From contig JBCCHB010000073.1 in NCBI GenBank assembly GCA_039028975.1, positions 1 through 64,000 on the forward strand: a DNA stretch of 64,000 bases, written 5' to 3'. Shown piece by piece: positions 32,297 through 42,133 of this stretch. The stretch is from JAHBNG01 sp039028975 (lineage in GTDB: Bacteria > Chloroflexota > Anaerolineae > Caldilineales > Caldilineaceae). The notes beneath the pieces were generated by a model. That model was not told the origin of the DNA. It saw only the letters and a program-made list of their open reading frames with translations, and did no database searches. The position numbers and the translations under genes were made by a program. The first letter of the stretch is position 1; every line of letters starts with the position of its first letter.

Positions 32297-35200
32297 CTAC
32301 TTCACAAACATCGGCAGGAAGATCCCTTCCGACATATCTGTTTCACCAACATTTTGCTCATCAACTTCATGGAATGATGCTTCCACCATGCCCATGTCGT
32401 TGGTTGTAACACGCTGTTCGAGGTCCATGCCGTCGAGTTGAACAATGTAGTCGCCGATTGCCAATCCATCGAAGTAGAATTTGGCGATATGATTAGTTTC
32501 GGTTTCTGCTACCGTTTCACCGGTTTCCGCATCGACCAAAGTCACCTTATGACCTGCTAACATCGGTTCTGTGCTGGTTGATGCACCTGCGATATAGACG
32601 TAACCGTAGATACCATCGCCGATTGCTTGGTCACTGGAAAGATCTGTATTGACGGCTGCTGCTGCCACAGTCGGCACAAGTTCAAACAGATCTAGCTGAG
32701 TACCATCTTCACGTAGATAGAATGTCACTGTATGTTCCCCGGCAGCCAAGTTGAAGAGATACGGTGTCGTTGTACCGCGTTCAATAACCTGGGTGCTGAA
32801 GAATTCAGTGCTAATTGGCATATCCCAAGTGATTCCATTAACCGGTAGACCGTCAACCGTGACATACATGGAATTGGCTCCAATGTTAGGCGTTCGAACT
32901 ACGGCTGAGATGATGTACGTATCGGTGATTTCTACATCGACACAGTACTCAACCTTCTGGGCATCGTTCGGACCGGTGGTCTGGTTGCCCGTACCATTCA
33001 GCACTTGAACAAATCGACCACCACTGGCAGCACTGTCGTTGGCAACGGCAAAGTTACCAAAGAGGTTGCCATCTTCGCCTTCCTGCCGTAGGTCACCACA
33101 AGCTAGCGGATCATCTGGCGTAACCAGAACCAACCTTAGCTTATCGAGTTGGGTGCCGTCCTCTCGCAGGAAGACCTTGACTCGATGTTCACCTGCGTCT
33201 AGGTTGACCGCAACCGGATCGTCACCGCCACGGTTTGCGACCAAGTCTGCCTCAAAACCAGTGGTTAGGGTCGTATCCCATAGATAGCCATCAGTTGGCG
33301 TGTCGTCCACCGTTACGTAGAAGGAGTTCGAGCCGCCAACAGGTCCATTTATAGTCCCTTCAATATTGTATGTTCCTGCAGTATCAACAATGAAGCAGTG
33401 CTCGACAAAGGAGCCGGATGGACCAAAGTTTTCATTTCCCGCACCATTCGGTACTTCAACGTAGGCTCCGTTGCTTGCATTCGCATCATTGACTACAGTA
33501 AACAGACCGTTCAATGAACCATTTTCTGCTTCTTGGTCCAGACCTGCACAGACAGGTCCACCACCACCAGGCTGGTCGAGAACCAGTCGGACCTTGTCTA
33601 GTTGGAAACCATCTTCACGTAAGTAGACGGCGACCTCATGTTCACCGGCATCCAGCGCAACCGAAACGGGGCCTGCCACGCCACGATTTTGGACAAGTTC
33701 AGCCACGAAACCTGTTGTGATGGAGGTATCCCACAGATAGCCATCCACAGGCAAGCCATCGACCGTCACAAAAACAGAGTTGGCGCTGGCAAACGGTGCA
33801 TTGACCGTGCCTTCTATGAAGTAGGTTCCAGCTTGTTCAACCGTGAGGCAGTATCTCGCAACCGTATCCGACAACGCTGTTTCATTTCCTGTCTGGTCTT
33901 GTACAACAATGTAGGCTCCGTTGCTTGCATTGGCATCGTTTACAACCACCCAACGCGGGCTGAGCGTGCCATCTTCTGCTTCGGCCATGAGCGTACCACA
34001 CGTGGTGCTCGTCTGTTCTGTATAGCCAAAGTCCTGATCCAGCACATCTGGCATACCAGCCGTTAGCGTAACAGATGAAGCATTATCCAGCACGCCGTCT
34101 GGGTCACTAGCAGGAACGTTACATGTGCCTGTAATCGTTGATGGATCGACGCTGACCGTGTACGTACCCAAAGGCAAGCTACCAAAGAGGTAGGTACCAT
34201 CGGCTGCTGTGGTCGCGTTGACTGGACCCGATGCCAATCCGGTAAGCGTGACAGTAACGCCAGCTAAACCCGCTCCTGAGTCTAAACAGGTAATGGTGTC
34301 ACCAATGCTACCCAGCATACCGCTGGGCTGATCGAGCACAAGACGAACCTTATCGAGTTGCCATCCATCCTCACGCAGATAGAAGGCAACGTCATGCTCA
34401 CCAGCATCCAAGGAGACAGAAACAGGTCCACTTACACCGCGATCTCCTACAAGCCCGGTAGTAAAACCAGTAGTGACTTGCGTATCCCATAAGTAGCCAA
34501 CTGCTGGCTCGCCATCAACCGTTACAAAGACAGAGTTGGCGCTGGCAAAGGGGGCATTGAATGTTCCTTCTATAAAGTAGGTACCTGCCTCTTCCACGGT
34601 CAGGCAGTAGGTTGCAACCGTATCCGACAAGGCCGATTCATTTCCTGTCTGGTCTTGTACAACAATGTAGGCTCCGTTGCTTGCATTGGCATCCTGTACA
34701 ACCATCCAACGAGGGCTTAGGGTACCATCTTCCGCTTCGGCCATGAGTGTGCCACAGGTAGTGGTCGTTGATTCCCTATAACCAAAGTCCTGCTCCAGGT
34801 CGTTTGGCACAAGAGCTGTTAGGAGAACAGACGAGCTATTATCCAGCACACCATCTGGATCAACAGCAGGAATGTTGCAGGTGCCTGTAATCGTTGAGGG
34901 ATCAACAGAGATCGTGTAACTCCCAAACGGTAGATCGCTAAATAGATAGGTGCCGTCTGCTTCCGTGATGTCGATAACAGGACCAGATGCCAACCCCGTA
35001 AGGATGACAGTAACACCAGCTAAACCGGAACCAGTGGTAACACAATTGATAGTATCACCCACGCTGCCCAGTACTGGTGCGGATTCTGCATAGGCAAAGT
35101 CTTGCTCGAGATTGTTGGGCGTAGCGGCAGTTAGCGTTACCGTTGATTGATTGTCGTTGACGCCATCAGGATCATAGACCTGACTGCTCTGCTGCGGCAG

Positions 35201-37069
35201 CGTGCTGACATCAATCGCAACGGTGTATGTGCCTAGTTCCAGGCCACTAAAGAAGTAGAAACCACTTGAATCAGTCGTATCTGTTGCAACCTGTACATTG
35301 TTGGAGTCTATCAGCTGAACCACAACACCTTGAATGGGGAAGTCGTCTCCATCAAGTAGGCCGTTGCCATCACTATCTGGATCGGACCAGATCTGATCAC
35401 CGATATTCCCTTTGGTATGGAAGTAGGCAAAATCCTGCTCTGTATCGTTTGGCTGGGCCAAGGTCAGAACGACTGAAGAACGGTTGTCGTCGCCGCCATC
35501 GGGATCGTAAGCTGGATTGCCTTGCTTAACGTCAGGCAAAGTGCTGGTATCTATGACAACAGTATAACTACCTAATGCTAGGCCATCAAAGAGGTAAAGA
35601 CCGTTTGAATCTGTTGTCTCCGATGCAATAACGGTGCCGCCATCGTCTTCTAGATTTACAACAACGCCGGGAACAGGGAAATCGTCACCATCAATGACAT
35701 TGTTGCCATCATTGTCTGGGTCGGACCAGATTTGATCACCGATGCTACCTGTTGTCTCAAAGTAGGCAAAATCTTGAGCACGATTCTCTGGCTGGGCTGC
35801 CGTAATGGTGACAGTCGAGCGGTTATCGCCACCACCATCAGGATCATAAGCTGGATTGCCTTGCTTAATACCGGGCAGGGAGTTGATATCCACTTCAACG
35901 GAATAGGTTCCTAGGGCCAACCCTTCGAACAGGTATAACCCATTGGCGTCTGTGGTATCAGTCGCCACGATAGCTCCGCCAGCGTCCTTCAAATTGACAA
36001 TTGCTCCCTCAATTGGGAAGTCATCACCATCAAGCGTGCCGTTGCCGTCATTGTCCGGATCGGACCAGATCTGATCGCCAATGCTGCCTTGAATCTGGAA
36101 GTAGGCGAAATCTTGATCCAGGTTATTTGGGCTGCTCTCGGTCAAGGTTACGGTTGCCTGGTTGTCGCTGCCACCATCAGGATCATAGGCCGGATTGCCC
36201 TGCTTGTTGCTGGGAAGAGTCGAGACATCAATGGCAACAGTGTAGGTGTCCAAATCCAAAGAGCCAAAGAGGTAGTTACCATTGGCATCGGTGACATCCG
36301 TTGCAATAATCGTCCCGCTGCTATCCATGAGGTCAACGGTTACGCCCTGGAGTGGGAAGTCGTCACCGTCAAGTGCCCCATTCCCATCATTGTCGGGATC
36401 GGACCAGATCTGATCGCCAATGCTACCTTGGGTTACAGGGAAATTGGCACAGACTTTAACCTCACGAACATTAAAGAGTTCATTGAATCCACCATAATTT
36501 TGAGTGACCTGGAAGGCAACACGAGTATTTGACGAGATGTAGGAAGAGATGTCGAACGTTCTTGTCCCTGAGGTGTCATTGGAGAAGGTCTGGAGTGGAT
36601 CCCAACCCAAAGATGGTGAGTAGACCCATATGGTAACTCGATCAGTACTCTCCAAATTGCCGCTAGTGAAGTAGTCGAAGCTAAACTGAGCGTTGGTTGC
36701 ACCAGTTAGGTCGGCACCCCGAAAGACATATGGTTGGGTTCCAGTGCCTGGATTGTCTGAAAGTTTGAGCAACCCGCCGGATACTTGAATAACACCGGAT
36801 GATGGGCCAGAACCTCGCACATCATACTCGACCCAATCGCCGTTCCACTGGCGGGTACCATCATTGTTACTGTAGCTTGCTGTTTCAAATTCGTCTAGGA
36901 AGAATTCTGCACTTTGGCACACCGGATCGTCGTAGTCCGTGAGAAGATTCGCTGGCGGGGGCGCTGCCTCTGCTTCAGCGACTGTAAAGAGGGTAATAAT
37001 CATGACCGCCAAAGTACTTAGCAGCACCCTGAGCGAATCTGACAATCGTTTTGTCTTCTGAATAGTCAT
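32297..37069 (-). CDS. Repeat-rich secreted surface protein (SdrD_B-like and carbohydrate-binding-like modules)
   Basis: A 1590-residue exported protein. A signal peptide (hydrophobic core VLLSTLAVMIITLF, cleavage near AEAEAA) is followed by a MAM/concanavalin-like domain (about 50-210). Then come four SdrD_B-like beta modules, each beginning GSIGDQIWSDPDNDGN and ending in DPDGG-type calcium-loop sequences, with an exact period of 113 residues. Next is a composite of a shorter SdrB-like module plus a CBM-like module (AEAEDGTLSPRW to YLREDGWQLDKVRLVL, given by its ends), duplicated as a 252-residue unit, then two further CBM-like modules and a last SdrB-like piece. It ends GIFLPMFVK, similar to the FLPIM end of the protease at 61441. 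Such proteins mediate adhesion or polysaccharide binding. AAGGATGA precedes the start. It stands alone with terminators downstream. Confidence 0.85.
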   Translation of the reverse strand: MTIQKTKRLSDSLRVLLSTLAVMIITLFTVAEAEAAPPPANLLTDYDDPVCQSAEFFLDEFETASYSNNDGTRQWNGDWVEYDVRGSGPSSGVIQVSGGLLKLSDNPGTGTQPYVFRGADLTGATNAQFSFDYFTSGNLESTDRVTIWVYSPSLGWDPLQTFSNDTSGTRTFDISSYISSNTRVAFQVTQNYGGFNELFNVREVKVCANFPVTQGSIGDQIWSDPDNDGNGALDGDDFPLQGVTVDLMDSSGTIIATDVTDANGNYLFGSLDLDTYTVAIDVSTLPSNKQGNPAYDPDGGSDNQATVTLTESSPNNLDQDFAYFQIQGSIGDQIWSDPDNDGNGTLDGDDFPIEGAIVNLKDAGGAIVATDTTDANGLYLFEGLALGTYSVEVDINSLPGIKQGNPAYDPDGGGDNRSTVTITAAQPENRAQDFAYFETTGSIGDQIWSDPDNDGNNVIDGDDFPVPGVVVNLEDDGGTVIASETTDSNGLYLFDGLALGSYTVVIDTSTLPDVKQGNPAYDPDGGDDNRSSVVLTLAQPNDTEQDFAYFHTKGNIGDQIWSDPDSDGNGLLDGDDFPIQGVVVQLIDSNNVQVATDTTDSSGFYFFSGLELGTYTVAIDVSTLPQQSSQVYDPDGVNDNQSTVTLTAATPNNLEQDFAYAESAPVLGSVGDTINCVTTGSGLAGVTVILTGLASGPVIDITEADGTYLFSDLPFGSYTISVDPSTITGTCNIPAVDPDGVLDNSSSVLLTALVPNDLEQDFGYRESTTTTCGTLMAEAEDGTLSPRWMVVQDANASNGAYIVVQDQTGNESALSDTVATYCLTVEEAGTYFIEGTFNAPFASANSVFVTVDGEPAVGYLWDTQVTTGFTTGLVGDRGVSGPVSVSLDAGEHDVAFYLREDGWQLDKVRLVLDQPSGMLGSIGDTITCLDSGAGLAGVTVTLTGLASGPVNATTAADGTYLFGSLPLGTYTVSVDPSTITGTCNVPASDPDGVLDNASSVTLTAGMPDVLDQDFGYTEQTSTTCGTLMAEAEDGTLSPRWVVVNDANASNGAYIVVQDQTGNETALSDTVARYCLTVEQAGTYFIEGTVNAPFASANSVFVTVDGLPVDGYLWDTSITTGFVAELVQNRGVAGPVSVALDAGEHEVAVYLREDGFQLDKVRLVLDQPGGGGPVCAGLDQEAENGSLNGLFTVVNDANASNGAYVEVPNGAGNENFGPSGSFVEHCFIVDTAGTYNIEGTINGPVGGSNSFYVTVDDTPTDGYLWDTTLTTGFEADLVANRGGDDPVAVNLDAGEHRVKVFLREDGTQLDKLRLVLVTPDDPLACGDLRQEGEDGNLFGNFAVANDSAASGGRFVQVLNGTGNQTTGPNDAQKVEYCVDVEITDTYIISAVVRTPNIGANSMYVTVDGLPVNGITWDMPISTEFFSTQVIERGTTTPYLFNLAAGEHTVTFYLREDGTQLDLFELVPTVAAAAVNTDLSSDQAIGDGIYGYVYIAGASTSTEPMLAGHKVTLVDAETGETVAETETNHIAKFYFDGLAIGDYIVQLDGMDLEQRVTTNDMGMVEASFHEVDEQNVGETDMSEGIFLPMFVK
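33981..35070. repeat. Intragenic duplication with 756-bp period
   Basis: Within the 1590-residue gene, the block beginning TCGGCCATGAG at 33981 recurs at 34737, exactly 756 bp (252 codons) later. It covers one SdrB-like plus one CBM-like module, and near-identical stretches such as TGGTCTTGTACAACAATGTA occur in both copies. The high DNA identity indicates recent duplication or conversion. Confidence 0.7.
35300..36440. repeat. Four tandem 339-bp repeats encoding SdrD_B-like modules
   Basis: TCGGACCAGAT(C/T)TGATC occurs at 35382, 35721, 36060 and 36399, that is at three identical 339-bp intervals (113 codons). The modules are tandem copies kept in register. Confidence 0.8.
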
Positions 37070-37132
37070 TCTTCATCCTTTACAAAAAATGCATCAATGG
37101 AACATGACTTTGTATATTTAGACTCAGCTCCG

Positions 37133-37190
37133 TTTGAAAACCGGAGTTTGGTCTATCTTGTAGGGGCGGTGGAAAACTCCGGTTTTCAAA
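37133..37190. repeat. 17-bp perfect inverted repeat in the surface-protein leader
   Basis: TTTGAAAACCGGAGTTT (37133-37149) and AAACTCCGGTTTTCAAA (37174-37190) are perfect complements with a 24-nt spacer. The repeat lies 64-121 bp upstream of the surface-protein start, so it could be a 5' leader hairpin or the footprint of a small element. Confidence 0.65.
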
Positions 37191-37862
37191 GAAACCGCGG
37201 TATAGCTTCGTATAAATGACACTTTATAAAATAATATTCTCTTGGGTGGCAGTGCTATTTATCACGACCGCCAAAACATCATTTGACTTTATAAGATGAC
37301 TCTATGAGGGCCTTAATTCATTCGTCAGTTCCCTCTCCGAACGACCAACTCAATCATGACCACTCTGAACAATGGTTCGTATGAAAAATTGCCAGCAGAT
37401 CACAACGAGCCAACCTCTTTTAGGTTGACGGCACACCCGGCTGCAATCTACTGCAATAATTCTTCGCTGAAATCGTTGGGGGAAAAGGCGACTTCGAGTA
37501 AGTACAATTATATCAAGATACAGAACTGAAAATCTTACAAAGTGTAATGAAAAATATTGGTTTGCTCGTAAACGCTATGTAAGGTAGGTAGGATTAATTC
37601 GGTGTGACCAAGGCAAGGGGAAGTGAGAACGCCATACCAAAGTGGCAAGAAAGCATCCACTCTGTCGAAGTACTCAGGAAGAGGTGCATGGGAAAGATAC
37701 GTTCTCGTAGGTACATATTTGTCGTATGCTTACATGTTTGTAATATGAAAAACCCATCTGCCAGATTTCGTTAAGGCTATGCATGAAGGGTTGGAACTGC
37801 TTTGCCAAAAATCAGATGCTTAATGGGTATAGTGCGTTGAGGTCGTTTGGGCTAAAGCGTAG

Positions 37863-38027
37863 TTAGGGAGTAAGCGTCAAGCTGCTGGAGAGCATGCAGC
37901 GATCTACCGCCACTGTGAGTTTAGGAAAGGTCGATTCCCTAATGCAAAGACCTGGGAGATCATAAAAACCTGCCAGATCCAATCATTGGAAAAACAATAC
38001 CTGAATGTCTATGGGAACGTGACATAA
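37863..38027 (+). pseudogene. Possible remnant of a degraded coding sequence
   Basis: A 54-codon open stretch with no start codon, bounded upstream by in-frame TAG codons (37860, 37830) and ending in TAA at 38025. The translation (for example AAIYRHCEFRKGRFPNAKTW) is rich in Arg/Lys/aromatic residues like a DNA-binding or transposase fragment, but I cannot assign a family. It abuts the inverted-end repeat at 38025, which fits decayed mobile DNA. Chance remains possible. Confidence 0.2.
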
Positions 38028-38079
38028 ACAACTTGCATATTTGAAGGGGGTAAGCCCGATTGAAACGCGTAAGTTACTT
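38025..38079. repeat. Short element with inverted ends, copy 2
   Basis: Read on the minus strand, it aligns along its whole length with 23162-23215 (shared GTAACTT.CGCGTT, CGGG, ACCCCC.TCAAAT, CAAGTTGTTTA). Its own ends, TAAACAACTTG and AAGTTACTTC, are slightly degraded inverted repeats. Confidence 0.6.
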
Positions 38080-38203
38080 CCACAATGTCATGAAGTTATC
38101 GGAGACTGCAATGCACAGTGTTCTGATTTTTCTTCCTTGTCGCCACAGAGCTCACTTTGCGTTGCAGACGGAATGACTTAACTAAATGACATTGACTTTC
38201 GCT

Positions 38204-40189
38204 TCATGTCTTATCCGCCAGCTTTTGGGCAAATTCCTGGAAATACTTAATCGCCTCGGGATTCCTCATTGCTCCTGGGTTGGCTGCTTTCCCCACATCT
38301 TGGCCAAGCAAAATTTTGCGAATGGGTACTTCCATCTTCTTTCCACTGAGGGTGTAGGGTACCTCTTGGATGACAAAGACCTCATCAGGGACGTGGCGAG
38401 GGGAGACATCCTGGCGCAGTTGGACTTTAATCCGGTTGATGAGTTCGTCATTGAGTTCTGCGCCTTCCCGCAAGACCAGAAAGAGAGGCATGTAAGAATC
38501 TCGGCCTAAGGCTTCTAGGTCAATGATCAAGCTGTCCAGTATTTCGGGAAGGGACTCAACGGCTTGGTAGATTTCGCTGGTTCCCATCCGTACGCCCATG
38601 CGGTTGATGGTCGAGTCTGAGCGCCCATAGATGATACAGCCTCCCCGTTCATTGAACTTGATCCAGTCACCGTGTCGCCAGATGCCGGGATACATCTCAA
38701 AGTAACTTTCCTTATAGCGAACGTTGTCAGGATCATTCCAGAAAAAGAGGGGCATAGAGGGCATGGGTTCGACGATGACCAACTCGCCCACCTCATCAAT
38801 GATGGCCTTTCCCTCATCATCAAATGCCTGGATCTTGGCCCCAAGCGATGCACCTTGAATCTCACCGGCGTAGATGGGCATGGTCCGGGCGCCGCCAACA
38901 AAGGCCGTACAGAGATCGGTGCCGCCACTCAGCGATTCCAGCGCTAGCGTCTCATTAATGTTCTCGTAGATCCACTGGAACCCGGAGACGGTCAGCGGCG
39001 ATCCTGTGGAGCCAACCGCACGAATTTTGCTCAGATCAAAGTCTCGATTGGGGGTAATTTCAGCCTTGATGCAGGCACTAATGAAGGCTGCCGACGTGCC
39101 AAAGTAGGTCATGCTTGACTCTTCGGCAATTTGGAAGAGCGCATTCATATCAGGATAGCCAGGGGCGCCGTTGTAGAGGATGGCCGTGCAGCCACTCAAC
39201 AGACTGCCCACGATGTAATTCCACATCATCCAGCCTGTGCTCGAATACCAGAAGAAGCGGTCACTGGGCTTGAGATCGTTGTGAAAGACCACCGATTTGA
39301 TATGCTCTAGCAGCACTCCTCCCTGGCCATGAACAATTGGTTTGGGTAGCCCCGTGGTTCCGGATGAGTAAAGCACCCACAACGGATGGCCAAAGGGCAC
39401 CTGCTCAAAGGACATCTCAGCCGGTGGAGTCACGCCGCTCAAGGCATCATCCCAGAGAATGGTACTGATTAGCCCATCTGTTTTACAGTCCGCATGGGGA
39501 ACGAGGATTGTCTGTTCTAGTGTAGGCAACGCGGCTTGGAGTTCGGCCACAACGTCGCACCGATCGAAGGTCTTACCGTTGTATTTATAGCCATTGACAG
39601 CCACTAGCACCTTTGGCTCGATCTGGGTAAATCGATCAAGCACACTGCGGGAACCAAAGTCGGGCGAGCAGCTTGACCAAATGGCCCCTAAGCTAGCCGC
39701 AGCCAGGACGGCCACAATCGTTTCTGGTATATTGGGCATATAGGCCACCACCCGATCCCCCTTCTTTACGCCAGCCTCTCGTAGCACTTGAGCCATGCGA
39801 TTGGCCTTCTCATAGAGATCTTGCCAGTTGATTTCAACCATCGGTTCGTCTTCGGCTTTGTAGAGAAAGGCAGGCCGATCTGAAGTCATCTTTTGGAAGA
39901 TATTTTCCGCCCAGTTCATCTTCATGCCCACAAACCATTCAGTCCCCGGCATGGTACGATTGCCCAAAATGTGAGTCTCAGGCGTAGAAGCTTTCAGATC
40001 AAAGTATATCCACAGGCTGGACCAGAAATCCTCGATATGATCCACTGACCATTGCCAGAGTTCAGGGTAGCTATCAAAGATGACGCCTCGATTTTCGGCC
40101 AACCAGGACATGTAATGCGTGAGGTTTGTATCCGCAACGATTTCAGGAGATGGCTGCCAGAGTAAGCTACCTTCGGTAATTGGGTTCAT
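38204..40189 (-). CDS. Acetoacetyl-CoA ligase (acetoacetate-CoA ligase)
   Basis: A 661-residue ANL-superfamily synthetase of the acetoacetyl-CoA/acetyl-CoA synthetase group, normal length for acetoacetate-CoA ligases. Visible motifs: the N-terminal cap FWSSLWIYFDLKAS, the phosphate loop LYSSGTTGLPKPIVHG, the LSGGTDLCTAFVGG adenylate-binding region (found where acetyl-CoA synthetases have WWQTE), and YTLSGKKMEVPIRKIL with the catalytic lysine. It activates acetoacetate (or a similar short 3-oxo acid) with ATP and CoA, a route for using ketone bodies or storage-polymer breakdown products. It is single-gene, divergent from the fructosamine kinase gene. Confidence 0.9.
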   Translation of the reverse strand: MNPITEGSLLWQPSPEIVADTNLTHYMSWLAENRGVIFDSYPELWQWSVDHIEDFWSSLWIYFDLKASTPETHILGNRTMPGTEWFVGMKMNWAENIFQKMTSDRPAFLYKAEDEPMVEINWQDLYEKANRMAQVLREAGVKKGDRVVAYMPNIPETIVAVLAAASLGAIWSSCSPDFGSRSVLDRFTQIEPKVLVAVNGYKYNGKTFDRCDVVAELQAALPTLEQTILVPHADCKTDGLISTILWDDALSGVTPPAEMSFEQVPFGHPLWVLYSSGTTGLPKPIVHGQGGVLLEHIKSVVFHNDLKPSDRFFWYSSTGWMMWNYIVGSLLSGCTAILYNGAPGYPDMNALFQIAEESSMTYFGTSAAFISACIKAEITPNRDFDLSKIRAVGSTGSPLTVSGFQWIYENINETLALESLSGGTDLCTAFVGGARTMPIYAGEIQGASLGAKIQAFDDEGKAIIDEVGELVIVEPMPSMPLFFWNDPDNVRYKESYFEMYPGIWRHGDWIKFNERGGCIIYGRSDSTINRMGVRMGTSEIYQAVESLPEILDSLIIDLEALGRDSYMPLFLVLREGAELNDELINRIKVQLRQDVSPRHVPDEVFVIQEVPYTLSGKKMEVPIRKILLGQDVGKAANPGAMRNPEAIKYFQEFAQKLADKT

Positions 40190-40465
40190 GAGTGACTATC
40201 CTAGCTTATATCTTATCCTACGGTAGATTTCAAAATGGGGATTCTTCGTCGTGCTAGCAGGAAGACCAAATACTCATTTTGAAATGGAGTTGAGCAACAT
40301 AGATAAGAAAAAATGGACTATAGGTTGAGTGCCAATTTTATCATATTTGGATGTTCCGTAATATTTTCTCCTGTTTGCACCTCCTTCTACAGGCATAAGG
40401 CCAAAATACTCAAGATGATATATACTACAGTCCGATATTTTCCCAATAGCGTATAGGATTATAAA

Positions 40466-41440
40466 TTGACTCAGGACAATCCAACGATATCCTCACTGAT
40501 AGATATCTTTTCCTCCAATAATGTTGGAGAGTTGATCGAAAGTGAAGTCTCAGCGTATTTAGGCCGAAGGTGGCAGATTACCAATGTAGAGGATAAGCAA
40601 GACGAAGCATCCCACCCTGCTGCCCTTCTCTCTGACTCAAAGGACGCTATCTTTGTCAAACTGGGGCAAGGGAACGTCGTCAACGATCAACTGTTGCAGG
40701 AAGCGGCCGGTCTACGGCTTCTTTCAGAGCGCGGAAAGGTACGAACACCGTCCGTGATTGGCGTGGTTGATGTGAATAGAGACATGGACAGCGGCGGTGA
40801 TGATAACTTGGATTATGACCTTGGCGTGGGTAATGATAGGCGAGCGTTGCTCATCATGGAAGCCGTCCAAGTCATTCCACGCAAGAAACAGCAGTGGCGA
40901 GAGATTGGTCAAGCACTGGCCCAAATCCACTCCGTGAAAGCGGACTCTTTTGGACTTGCGAGTCACTGTTATTGGGGAGATCTCTATCAAGATAACACCC
41001 CCCACGAAAATTGGCCGGACTTCTTCTGGCGATGCCGCGTGGAGCCACGCCTCAAAGCCGCGGTTGACTCTGGCAATTTACCACTGCCGTATGTCCCGCG
41101 GGTCGAGTCGATAGGGAATCGGTTGGCAGATCTATGCGGTCCAATCATTGAACCGTCCCTGCTGCATGGGGATGCCCATCAGAACAATTTTATCAGCACA
41201 CATGATGGTGCCGTTCTCATCGATCCCGCGGTCTACTATGGGCACCCCGAAATCGACTTAGCCCATGTTGACTTTTTTGCCCCTGTGCCAGATGCACTCT
41301 TTGATGGTTACCAGGAGATTGCGCCCATTGATGCGGGCTTTACCCAGCGAAGGGATCTGTGGCGGCTCCCTAGTTGGCTGGCAATGGTGCAGGTGGATGG
41401 TGTGCAGCACCTGGAAACGTTGGATGCCCTGCTACTATGA
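40466..41440 (+). CDS. Fructosamine/ketosamine-3-kinase family protein
   Basis: A 324-residue aminoglycoside-phosphotransferase-fold kinase. Features: KDAIFVKLG nucleotide-binding lysine strand (about 59-67), the catalytic loop LLHGDAHQNNF (HGDxHxxN) and the metal-binding LIDPAVYYGHPEIDLAH, all diagnostic for fructosamine kinases. They phosphorylate ketoamine adducts on sugars or proteins so that these decompose, a protein-deglycation repair step. The start is taken as TTG at 40466; no strong ribosome-binding site is visible, and the ATG of the following acetyltransferase overlaps its stop (ATGA), so the two genes are coupled. Confidence 0.85.
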   Translation: MTQDNPTISSLIDIFSSNNVGELIESEVSAYLGRRWQITNVEDKQDEASHPAALLSDSKDAIFVKLGQGNVVNDQLLQEAAGLRLLSERGKVRTPSVIGVVDVNRDMDSGGDDNLDYDLGVGNDRRALLIMEAVQVIPRKKQQWREIGQALAQIHSVKADSFGLASHCYWGDLYQDNTPHENWPDFFWRCRVEPRLKAAVDSGNLPLPYVPRVESIGNRLADLCGPIIEPSLLHGDAHQNNFISTHDGAVLIDPAVYYGHPEIDLAHVDFFAPVPDALFDGYQEIAPIDAGFTQRRDLWRLPSWLAMVQVDGVQHLETLDALLL

Positions 41441-42108
41441 AGATTATATCGTTGAAGGCTGAACATGCATCAGATGCGGCACGTTTGCACATTTCTGGCC
41501 AGCCAGGGACGTTTTTGACGAGCTTAGGAATCGATGCGCTGACCGTGATATATCGTGTTCTACCCAATTCGGCTGGCGGGTTCGGTTTTGCAGCCTGTGC
41601 CGCGACCTCACACTCTGGCCAACTATCCGCTAGCCAGCAAACCCCTAGTCAGCTCAAGGGGTTTGTTAGCGCAACAACAAGTATTGGGCAACTGATGATG
41701 GAGATGGCCACCCAACACATCTTTCGCATTGGGCCATTGCTGTTACGTCGGTTTATTCAGCAGCCCCGATTATTCATTCGCACGGTTCAGACGCTGCTTT
41801 ACCCTATGCTCTCCCATTCATCCGCCAAAGATTCGCCATCGCTCCCCTCGAAATCCAACATCTCAGAACCAGCGGTTGAGTTGCTATCCATAATGGTTGA
41901 ACCTGACCAACGCGGTCGGGGGATCGGTGCAGAGCTACTGGATCATCTATGCCAGACATGCCGAGACCGCTCTGTCTCTGTCGTTGACGTCACCGTGGAT
42001 TCAAAAAATCAAGGTGCTCGCCGCTTTTATGAACGGAATGGGTTTGTTCATCAAAGTGACTTTCAGATCTTTGGGCGCATGATGTGTAGCTATCGATTGC
42101 GCCTGTAG
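41437..42108 (+). CDS. GNAT family N-acetyltransferase
   Basis: A 223-residue acetyltransferase. The start at 41437 overlaps the previous stop and gives MKIISLKAEHASDAARLH, a typical GNAT N-terminus; the longer frame from 41374 overlaps the kinase. The acetyl-CoA-binding motif A is VEPDQRGRGIGAELLDHL (QRGRGIG loop), followed by VDVTVDSKNQGARRFYERNGF, the usual motif B ending. The middle carries an insert of about 80 residues not common in the family (around 60-140). The substrate is unknown. Confidence 0.83.
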   Translation: MKIISLKAEHASDAARLHISGQPGTFLTSLGIDALTVIYRVLPNSAGGFGFAACAATSHSGQLSASQQTPSQLKGFVSATTSIGQLMMEMATQHIFRIGPLLLRRFIQQPRLFIRTVQTLLYPMLSHSSAKDSPSLPSKSNISEPAVELLSIMVEPDQRGRGIGAELLDHLCQTCRDRSVSVVDVTVDSKNQGARRFYERNGFVHQSDFQIFGRMMCSYRLRL

Positions 42109-42133
42109 GCTGTGAATATAGGCCGCAAATAGA

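Larger units (their letters stand above)
37070..38203. other. 1.1-kb region without an intact gene
   Basis: All frames are interrupted. It holds the 17-bp inverted repeat at 37133-37190, an imperfect 17-bp direct repeat (TACATATTTGTCGTATG at 37712, TACATGTTTGTAATATG at 37731), a 54-codon plus-strand frame without a start codon (37863-38027) and the inverted-end element at 38025-38079. It could be decayed coding DNA, a long untranslated leader of the surface-protein gene or an unrecognised RNA. Confidence 0.5.

Noticed and set aside
32042..32377. 111-codon plus-strand open frame over the convergent region
   Set aside because: It reads through two terminator hairpins and the end of the surface-protein gene; not protein-like.
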